DNA from: a virus
Strand: one strand, 5' to 3'
DNA length: 24,153 nt
Virus record (IMG/VR): IMGVR_UViG_3300048105_000079
Location: 1 to 24,153 of that record
Shown one piece after another: positions 15,570 through 21,885 of the stretch. The translations under genes and the position numbers were made by a program. Within the stretch, counting starts at the first letter, position 1. The number at the start of each line of letters is the position of its first letter. The notes under the pieces are model-generated. The model was given only the letters and a program-made list of their open reading frames with translations. It made no database searches and was not told the origin of the DNA.

Positions 15570-16162
15570 TTCTTTCCCAATTTCCAAAGAAACTGAGTTG
15601 ATATGATTGGTTGAAATTGGTCGTTTAATCCAATACCTAATCCAAACGCCTGCTTCTTTCTTGTTCTGTATAATATAGAACCACCAACGTAATTAAATTG
15701 TTTTGATGTTCCGTTTAACCCGAATCCTACATAGAATTCTCGTTGGTTAATATACTTTGTTTCCGTTACAGTTGTTGTAGGATAGATTAAATCGTAGAAT
15801 ATTTTTCTTGATAAAATTTTGTTCTGAGAGATTGTATCTTTAATTGTTAAGTTTAAAGAATCTAGTTGTTGAAAATCTTCATAAACATATTTTGCGAAGT
15901 AATCTTCTAAAATAGAAAGTGTATCAATATCTTGAGTTAATGTTATTGTATCAATCTCAGTTTTGATTCTAGTAACTATTTTAGGAACGTATTTTGTAAC
16001 TTCTTTGGTAATCGTATCGTACTTCGTTTCTACCTTTGTGATAATAGTAGGCTCGGATGGGGTAATTTCTCCCCCATCTCCACTACATTGTCTTAGTAAT
16101 AGTATAACAACTATTAAAACTAAGATTATCAGATTCCTAATATCTCCGAAATACTTTTTCAT
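15566..16162 (-). CDS. Membrane-anchored protein with beta-rich C-terminus
   Basis: This 198-aa protein has a single hydrophobic segment near the N-terminus (residues 10-24, LIILVLIVVILLL) followed by RQCSGDGG, which would place the rest outside the cytoplasm. The Cys at 26 does not sit in a good lipobox. Residues 40-80 are Thr/Val/Lys alternating repeats (TKVETKYDTITKEVTKYVP). Residues 90-125 look helical, and 143-196 alternate aromatic and polar residues with Gly, like beta-hairpins (FYVGFGLNG, AFGLGIGLN). I do not recognise the family. A spanin-like lysis role is one possibility because it pairs with another small membrane protein just before terminase. Its stop overlaps the terminase start. 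Confidence 0.75.
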   Translation of the reverse strand: MKKYFGDIRNLIILVLIVVILLLRQCSGDGGEITPSEPTIITKVETKYDTITKEVTKYVPKIVTRIKTEIDTITLTQDIDTLSILEDYFAKYVYEDFQQLDSLNLTIKDTISQNKILSRKIFYDLIYPTTTVTETKYINQREFYVGFGLNGTSKQFNYVGGSILYRTRKKQAFGLGIGLNDQFQPIISTQFLWKLGKK

Positions 16163-16171
16163 TTGCTACTC

Positions 16172-16501
16172 TTATTTTTTAGTAGCTTTTCTCTTGCGAT
16201 TTGAAGGTTTTCTACCTTTTCGGTTTCCACCTTTTGCGGCTTCAACAACATCTTTAGATTGTTTTGCTAAATTCTTACCAGCAGCTTTAACGTCTTTAAG
16301 TTCTTCTTTAACTCTTTTAACTCTACGCTTAACTTCTGATTTTACTTCAGCTACATCTTCTTTGATATCTTCTACTGTATCCTCTACTACATCAGGAATA
16401 AAATCCCCATCTGAATCTTTGATTTTTCCAGTGTATAATAATACTAAATAGGTTGCCACTGCAACACCGATAACACCTAAAATGATTAATAATGTACTCA
16501 T
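16172..16501 (-). CDS. Small membrane protein with acidic Asp loop and basic tail
   Basis: This 109-aa protein has one N-terminal membrane segment (residues 3-23). Next comes DSDGDFIPD (29-37), which resembles calcium-binding Asp loops. A charged amphipathic helix with VEDIKEDVAEVKSEV-type heptads follows, and the end is strongly basic (GNRKGRKPSNRKRKATKK). The layout of one membrane span, charged helix and basic tail is compatible with a holin or membrane-associated factor, but no family is recognised. The ATG has AAGG seven bases upstream. The next gene starts nine bases after the stop. Confidence 0.75.
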   Translation of the reverse strand: MSTLLIILGVIGVAVATYLVLLYTGKIKDSDGDFIPDVVEDTVEDIKEDVAEVKSEVKRRVKRVKEELKDVKAAGKNLAKQSKDVVEAAKGGNRKGRKPSNRKRKATKK

Positions 16502-16534
16502 AATTTGCCTTTTTAAAATTAAACTTCTTATACT

Positions 16535-16542
16535 ATAAATAT
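16535..16542 (-). promoter_or_regulatory. Candidate phage promoter motif ATATTTAT before the membrane-protein pair
   Basis: The minus strand reads TTACCATATTTATAGTATAAG in the 64-base gap after the 659-aa gene, 34 bases before the next ATG. It would drive the two membrane-protein genes and terminase. Function is inferred from motif recurrence. Confidence 0.5.
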
Positions 16543-16565
16543 GGTAATATATTTAATAAACCTAT

Positions 16566-18545
16566 TTACCACTTTCTACAAGACCAATATCTTGCTTTCC
16601 ATCTTGGACCAGGATTATCACAATTCATTCGTGCTCTAAATGATTTTCTTGCGCCAGGATTAGATTTTTTTATTGACATTCCCTTTTGCCCAAAGTTTAC
16701 TTTAACAACATTACCTTTATCGTTCTTTACATATACTTTGAACTTCTTAACATCACCTTGCATGATTTTACTTAGTTCTACTTTTCTACCTTGATACTCA
16801 GCTTCTTCAATTACTTCAGAAGTATTTTCTTTCTTCATAAGTTTGTAAGCCATATGACCCATATTAACAATACCACTCTTAACAAACTTATCTTTATTAG
16901 ATTGTTGTTTAAGTGCATCATATACTTGAACCATTAGGTTTGCTGAATTCATATCAACTCTTACCTTCTTACCACTCTTAGTATCTTTAATCAAATCGTT
17001 TTGTTTATTCTTTACGATTTTTCTTAATGTAGTAATTACTTCAGGTTCTTTAGCTTCGTTTACTGATTCATCAATTGCCTTTGGGTATGGAGTATTCTTT
17101 GCTAACTTTAAAAGAGTTTGTAAATCCGATGATTTATTTCTATTGTACTTATCTGCGTTTTTTTTATTTTTGAAGATAGCTGATACTTTCTTTCCGTTAT
17201 CATCAATCATAATGATAATACCTTTTTTACCAAAGTGTCTTTCATCGAATACGGATATACCTTCGTTTACTGATTCGTTTTTCATATCTGAGTACAACTC
17301 TTTAGCCCACTCTACGGAATCAGGAGTTTTCTTAACCTGTTTACCATAATTTTTAAAGAATGTTTTAACAAACTCTTGTTCTGATTTAGATTTATTGATT
17401 AATAGATGTAAATCACTCATCACACCTTCTTTTATTGATTCATCTATACCTTTGATTTTCTTTTTCACTATCATTGTTATACCACCCAAATCCTTTGCCC
17501 ATTTTTCAGCATCTTTCCTATCTGCGTATGCAGCAGTTGATACTGGCTTTACGCCTTTTTTGGGAGAATGTAATACAATATAAGCTTCTTCGATAGATTC
17601 TTTTTTAGTTCTCCAACCACCACCTTTACCTTTGTAGTTCTTAGCAGCCCAAGCGTTAGCGTATGCTGATGGATATACATCAAACTTTCTTTTAGCGGCT
17701 GCTTTAGATGCTGCCCACTTAGCTGGGTCCGTTGGTACATTTTTTTCTGTAAGTTCGATTACTTTTTCTTCTAACTTCTTACCTTCAACTGATTTTATGA
17801 TTGTATCAACGTGTCCTTGTATGTAAGAGTGTTCTTTTTCCAATCCCATCATCTTACCCATCTTCATAATGTTCTTTGCTATATTCTTAGCTACCATTAT
17901 ATAATCTTTATCAGGAGTATAACCTTCACCACCTACGTGTTCTTCTATAAAGAAAAGTGCATCTTGTAATCTTACACTTCTTTCAGCCATATCCATATCA
18001 ACACCTTTAGATTCTATATCACCATATAGTGATGATGCGCCAGGACAAACGTGAAAGTATTTAGTTTGGTATTCACCTATCTTAATTTCTTCTTTATCAT
18101 TCTCATCTTCATTTGACATATCTTCGTACTCATATGAATGAGTTACTTCTTTTATAAATTTAGTTACAAACATTTTAAGATTTTCATTCATACCTTCTTT
18201 AAGTGAAGATACTTTAGCACCTACAGGCCCACCAATAAACATTGAAACAAAGAATGATATAGCATCAATAATATCATGACCATCCCATTTTGCAGCTTTA
18301 GCAATTGGTACACCATGATTCTGTTCAATTGAAGCTTCCCAATCTTTTCTACCAGCATATTTGGATTGATTTGCTTTAGGGAACATATTTGCTACTCTCT
18401 TAGCTTCACTATGAAAGTTTGCATCTGTTAATGCACCTATTAGAATGTGTTTTACCCCATGATGTACTTCTGGGTCTGAGCCTTTAAACCCTTTGAAATA
18501 TGCATCTAAATCTTTTTTAACTTTTTTATTTAATCTGGTATTCAT
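16566..18545 (-). CDS. Mosaic protein of small domains joined by [I/L/V]-x-E/[G/A] sites
   Basis: This 659-aa protein is not recognisable as one family. It is a string of small units separated by nearly identical linkers: KESIEE320/A, DESIKE373/G, NESVNE428/G, DESVNE497/A and SEVIEE581/A, plus SSLKE117/G. All match a relaxed prohead-protease consensus. The first unit (1-117) has HHGVKHILIGAL and a hydrophobic helix near 92-110. Residues 118-133 (GMNENLKMFVTKFIKE) resemble a targeting leader. A short basic unit (AAAKRKFDVYPSAYANAWAA, about 282-301) and the C-terminal Cys/Arg/Trp unit (ARMNCDNPGPRWKARYWSC) recur in phage virion proteins to my recollection. Inferred role: internal head polyprotein. 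It starts two bases after the 141-aa gene stop. Confidence 0.8.
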   Translation of the reverse strand: MNTRLNKKVKKDLDAYFKGFKGSDPEVHHGVKHILIGALTDANFHSEAKRVANMFPKANQSKYAGRKDWEASIEQNHGVPIAKAAKWDGHDIIDAISFFVSMFIGGPVGAKVSSLKEGMNENLKMFVTKFIKEVTHSYEYEDMSNEDENDKEEIKIGEYQTKYFHVCPGASSLYGDIESKGVDMDMAERSVRLQDALFFIEEHVGGEGYTPDKDYIMVAKNIAKNIMKMGKMMGLEKEHSYIQGHVDTIIKSVEGKKLEEKVIELTEKNVPTDPAKWAASKAAAKRKFDVYPSAYANAWAAKNYKGKGGGWRTKKESIEEAYIVLHSPKKGVKPVSTAAYADRKDAEKWAKDLGGITMIVKKKIKGIDESIKEGVMSDLHLLINKSKSEQEFVKTFFKNYGKQVKKTPDSVEWAKELYSDMKNESVNEGISVFDERHFGKKGIIIMIDDNGKKVSAIFKNKKNADKYNRNKSSDLQTLLKLAKNTPYPKAIDESVNEAKEPEVITTLRKIVKNKQNDLIKDTKSGKKVRVDMNSANLMVQVYDALKQQSNKDKFVKSGIVNMGHMAYKLMKKENTSEVIEEAEYQGRKVELSKIMQGDVKKFKVYVKNDKGNVVKVNFGQKGMSIKKSNPGARKSFRARMNCDNPGPRWKARYWSCRKW

Positions 18546-18547
18546 TA

Positions 18548-18973
18548 TTATGCCCCTGTCTTACTATTAGTTGGTGTTTTACCTTTAGTTCGGTTTCCAC
18601 CTTTTTTAGAATCACCCGCTTTCTTTTGGTCTGCTCGTTTTCTTCTTACAAATGCCGCTCTACCCTTAGGTCCTAACTTATTGGCTTTTTCTTGTGATAA
18701 ACAAGCAGCGTATGCACCACCTTTTTTACCATCACCACACTTACCTAGCTTCTGACCATCACTTCCGTATCTATCCCATCCACCACCTGAGGTTGAGCCT
18801 GTTTTTCCCGTACCTAACCACTTTCTTAAATCTTCATTCATTAGATTTTCTGTGCAAAGATGCTCATACAAATCAGATAACGCAAATTCAACACATAGTG
18901 CTGAATCTGTACCATTTACTGAATACGAATCAAATTTTGATTCTATAAATTCTTTAATCTGTTGTTTGTTCAT
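18548..18973 (-). CDS. Basic Gly/Lys-rich protein with GGGWDRYGSDGQK motif
   Basis: This 141-aa protein has an N-terminal helical part (residues 1-45, EFIESKFDSYSVNGTDSALC) and a basic Gly-rich C-terminal part (about 55-141). The latter includes GGGWDRYGSDGQKLGKCGDG, AYAACLSQEKANKLGPKGRA and a Lys/Gly/Thr tail. The Trp/Gly/Cys core recurs in small phage and bacterial proteins to my recollection, with no established function. High positive charge suggests nucleic-acid contact, possibly DNA-associated internal protein. Its ATG lies inside the end of the 196-aa gene (20-base overlap), and the 659-aa gene starts two bases after its stop, so the three form an operon. Confidence 0.78.
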   Translation of the reverse strand: MNKQQIKEFIESKFDSYSVNGTDSALCVEFALSDLYEHLCTENLMNEDLRKWLGTGKTGSTSGGGWDRYGSDGQKLGKCGDGKKGGAYAACLSQEKANKLGPKGRAAFVRRKRADQKKAGDSKKGGNRTKGKTPTNSKTGA

Positions 18974-19544
18974 TTTTAAGTTTTCCTATAAAATCTGTTC
19001 TAAACTTTTCAAAATCATTATCAATTTTACTTACCAACTCATCTTCACTCATTCCTTCAGCCCATTCTTCAATAGAACCATCTTCATTTACGAATGAAGC
19101 TTTTAGAGTTGTTTTTAAAACTTCCTTTTCAACTTCGGCTTGTTTTAACCAAGCCTCAGCATTAGCCAACATTTTTTTTCTTTCGTACTCTTCGTACTCA
19201 CCTTTTTGTTTTAAATCATATTCCATTAAAGTAACACAATCTAAACACATACCATGTATAGCTTTCATTTTTAAATCAGCTTGGCCTGGCTCAATACAAG
19301 TACAAGTTTCTTTGTTGCAATTTGGAAACGCTCTTAACTCAGTTCTGAGTTCTGATAGTTTACCAACTTTAACTTTGTAACCTTTTCGTTGTTCCCACTT
19401 TTGACCTTTATCATCAGTCCAAGTTTCACCAACTTCTCTTCTTTTAATAACTTTATCAGTAAATGAAATAGTTTTTTTAGTTTGGGTTTTGTGTTCCCCA
19501 CCTAACATTTCTTTTACTGCTTTAATATTATTTAACTTTGACAT
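18954..19544 (-). CDS. Protein with Cys cluster, probable zinc-binding, of unknown function
   Basis: This 196-aa protein has a basic N-terminus (MLGGEHKTQTKKTISFTDKV), a WTDDKGQKWEQRKGYKVKV segment, and a Cys cluster of the form CNKETCTC followed about 20 residues later by HGMCLDC. These could bind a zinc ion. The rest is a charged helical region with LANAEAWLKQAEVEKEVLK. I associate the N-terminal segment with conserved hypothetical proteins of marine T4-like phages. The ATG at 19544 has no clear SD. It overlaps the next gene by 20 bases and is led by an ATATTTAT motif 18 bases upstream. Confidence 0.82.
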   Translation of the reverse strand: MSKLNNIKAVKEMLGGEHKTQTKKTISFTDKVIKRREVGETWTDDKGQKWEQRKGYKVKVGKLSELRTELRAFPNCNKETCTCIEPGQADLKMKAIHGMCLDCVTLMEYDLKQKGEYEEYERKKMLANAEAWLKQAEVEKEVLKTTLKASFVNEDGSIEEWAEGMSEDELVSKIDNDFEKFRTDFIGKLKNEQTTD

Positions 19545-19561
19545 AACTTATTTTGTTTTAT

Positions 19562-19569
19562 ATAAATAT
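19562..19569 (-). promoter_or_regulatory. Candidate phage promoter motif ATATTTAT before the 196-aa gene
   Basis: The minus strand reads TCTCATATTTATATAAAAC in a 36-base gap, 18 bases before the ATG. It is one of eight copies and would drive the 196-141-659-aa operon with a very short leader. Function is inferred. Confidence 0.45.
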
Positions 19570-19580
19570 GAGAATTTTAT

Positions 19581-21866
19581 TTAAAAGTACATTAATCCTA
19601 ATATCTGATTTAATGATGCGAATGTACCAGTTAATTTATACGTTCCACCTTTGTATGTGAATACGATTCCCTCGTTTGGTACAATCTTATCTTTACCACC
19701 TACTGCGGCTAATCTTTCTAATTCCATTCTTAGTTTTTCAATCTTTTTAACATCACCACTTTTCTGAACTGCTTTCACAGTTTTATCTAATTCTGATTTC
19801 ATAGTTCTAAGTGCTTTATCAGGATTGACTGTAAGTGCTGAACTCATAAATGAAAGTACATCTGCTCCAACACCTAAGAATATATCTTCAAACTTTCTAA
19901 GGTTTTGTTTAGATATCTTTGCTTTATCCTGCTTATCTGTTTTGGTTGCCCAAGCTAATACTTTAGAATCTGAAATATTCTTTTTGTTTAATCTGAATGA
20001 GTTATCAAAGAATGCCCATCGTTTAACTAATCCCATTTTGGTTTTGTTATCTAATGTAGCTGGTGAATTCTTATCAACATATTGTTCCCACCATGCTTGA
20101 TGATAATCAGCTACACCATTAGAATCTTTTAGTTTAAATTCTTTTTGGATTTTATTTAACGCTGAATAGTATTTACCTTGTTGTTTTGAAAGTTCCGTAG
20201 ATTGTGGTAACTTAACTACAGGTGGTCCTTGGATTGTATAATTATCTTGTACATCTTGATTGATTTGTTTAATCATTCCAGCTAAAATTCTTGCTGCTGA
20301 TGTATCAGCTCCAATTGCTTTCCCATCCATATTATATTGCATTGTTCCGTGGAATACTAATAAAGGTTGTCCATAAGGAATTACATTTACTGATGTTGGG
20401 AATATAACTTCTATATTCATAAAGGATGAACCTTGATTGAATACTTTATCTCTTTGTGCTTTTGATAATGATTTGATTGCTTTAGATAAATCCTGCATAG
20501 CGAAATTGTATGCATCAGTTAATCCACCTCTACCTTGAAACTTAGATGCTACTCCACTAATATCCAATGCGTTTTCACCACTATTCTTTAGGTGTCCACC
20601 ATTACGAGCAGCAATTAAACCTTTATCATCTCTCCAACTAATAGCAAGTGCTTGTCCATCTGTTTTTTCTCTAGCGAATTCTAACTTACCATTTAATGCG
20701 TTTGATATAATTGTTTTTAAATCACCAAATGTTAGATTCATTTGTGTATCGAATGGGTGAGCCATATGTCCATATGCCCCACCTTCGGTAATCAATCCTT
20801 CTTTTATTATATTTTCTGGTGATTCTTCTTTCTGAGGTTCATTTTTAGAACTATCAATAGATTTTTCAGCATCTAAGAAATCAACTAACTTATATCCTAC
20901 TATTGTTGCTACTTTTGTAATATGTTTTGCCCAAGTTTTATATGCTTGTGAACCTTTTAAATCAATATATCTTTGTGATTGTGCATCTAAACCTGCAACA
21001 CCTGATGGGAAATATGATACTGGGTATTTATCTGGTATTCCACCATCAAATAAATCATATATAGTTTCTTCATCTGTACCTAATATATAATCAACTACAG
21101 TCCAACCTAATTTTTCTGCAGCTTCTTTTCCAACTGCTTTATATGATTTTGAATTACCATAATATGCACCTGGTCCATCATCAACAGTTCCTTTAGTAGT
21201 TGAAAGTGCACTACCTTCTGATATTATTTTATTAAAATCAAATGTAGATAAAAAGTTTTCCATCTTAGTGGATATTTTACCTAATCTATCTGTTATAAAT
21301 TTATATATCTTTGGATTAAACTTTCCATCATATGCTTTTTTGAAACCTTTCTTTTTAGAATCATCACTACCAAATGATAATAACTTTCTAACTTCAGTTC
21401 CACTAATCCCACCACTTTGAGCTGGTGCTACATAAACATATCCTTTTTCTTCGTATCCTTTTTCAATTCTATCAGGATGATATGGTTCAAAATACTTACC
21501 TTTTAATCGGTATCTATCTTTTTCACCAACAACAGTAATAAATGCTGTTTTATCTTTATTGAATTTACCTATAATTTCTTTGGGAGCGTATGGGTTTTTG
21601 ATTTGAACAATCTTAGATGCTGGAACTCCGAACATCTTTGTCATAATCATTTTCTTTTCGTTAAACTTAAATGGTGATTTTAAATTATCTGTTTTATTAG
21701 AAGTACCAATGTAAACATTATCTCTACCAAATTGTTTCACTAAATGTTCGTAAGTGGCATTATGCCCTTTATGAAAAGGTTGAAATCTACCAGCGTAAAC
21801 TACTACCTTTTTTTCTATTCCTTCAGTTAAGATTCCCTTAACCCACTCTTTAATTAGTTTTCCCAT
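19581..21866 (-). CDS. Nucleotidyltransferase - unknown domain - ligase-like (KxDG) fusion with targeting-like leader
   Basis: This 761-aa protein has three domains. Residues about 17-200 are a HxGH-type nucleotidyltransferase (NMN adenylyltransferase or cytidylyltransferase-like): GRFQPFHKGH (26-35) and ISGTEVR (154-160). Residues 219-355 are an unrecognised Trp/Tyr-containing domain. Residues 362-761 look like a covalent nucleotidyltransferase (DNA/RNA ligase superfamily): motif I KTDGQ (Lys401), RNGG (421-424), motif III-like NIEVIFP (Glu486), LLVFHGT, motif IV EGIVF (732-736) and motif V YKLTG (Lys744). A helical stretch of about 200 residues separates the early and late motifs, and no OB-fold follows. 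The N-terminus (MGKLIKEWVKGILTE/G) resembles a capsid-targeting leader, and ISE218/G, IKE356/G and ITE361/G mark the domain borders. Likely an RNA- or NAD-related packaged enzyme; substrates unknown. Confidence 0.85.
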   Translation of the reverse strand: MGKLIKEWVKGILTEGIEKKVVVYAGRFQPFHKGHNATYEHLVKQFGRDNVYIGTSNKTDNLKSPFKFNEKKMIMTKMFGVPASKIVQIKNPYAPKEIIGKFNKDKTAFITVVGEKDRYRLKGKYFEPYHPDRIEKGYEEKGYVYVAPAQSGGISGTEVRKLLSFGSDDSKKKGFKKAYDGKFNPKIYKFITDRLGKISTKMENFLSTFDFNKIISEGSALSTTKGTVDDGPGAYYGNSKSYKAVGKEAAEKLGWTVVDYILGTDEETIYDLFDGGIPDKYPVSYFPSGVAGLDAQSQRYIDLKGSQAYKTWAKHITKVATIVGYKLVDFLDAEKSIDSSKNEPQKEESPENIIKEGLITEGGAYGHMAHPFDTQMNLTFGDLKTIISNALNGKLEFAREKTDGQALAISWRDDKGLIAARNGGHLKNSGENALDISGVASKFQGRGGLTDAYNFAMQDLSKAIKSLSKAQRDKVFNQGSSFMNIEVIFPTSVNVIPYGQPLLVFHGTMQYNMDGKAIGADTSAARILAGMIKQINQDVQDNYTIQGPPVVKLPQSTELSKQQGKYYSALNKIQKEFKLKDSNGVADYHQAWWEQYVDKNSPATLDNKTKMGLVKRWAFFDNSFRLNKKNISDSKVLAWATKTDKQDKAKISKQNLRKFEDIFLGVGADVLSFMSSALTVNPDKALRTMKSELDKTVKAVQKSGDVKKIEKLRMELERLAAVGGKDKIVPNEGIVFTYKGGTYKLTGTFASLNQILGLMYF

Positions 21867-21870
21867 AGTA

Positions 21871-21878
21871 ATAAATAT
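21871..21878 (-). promoter_or_regulatory. Candidate phage promoter motif ATATTTAT before the nucleotidyltransferase-ligase gene
   Basis: The minus strand reads AACTATATTTATTACTATGG. The motif is only five bases before the annotated ATG, in a 19-base gap, too close for a normal leader with an SD. Either the transcript is nearly leaderless or the motif has another role. Confidence 0.35.
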
Positions 21879-21885
21879 AGTTTAA

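Noticed and set aside
15570-15587. Longer terminase using a TTG start
   Set aside because: The ATG at 15569 forms an exact ATGA overlap with the upstream stop and has a GGGAAAG sequence before it.
13963-19569. TATAAATAT on the plus strand as T4 late promoters for plus-strand genes
   Set aside because: No plus-strand genes exist to be driven. I treat the minus-strand reading ATATTTAT as the relevant element.
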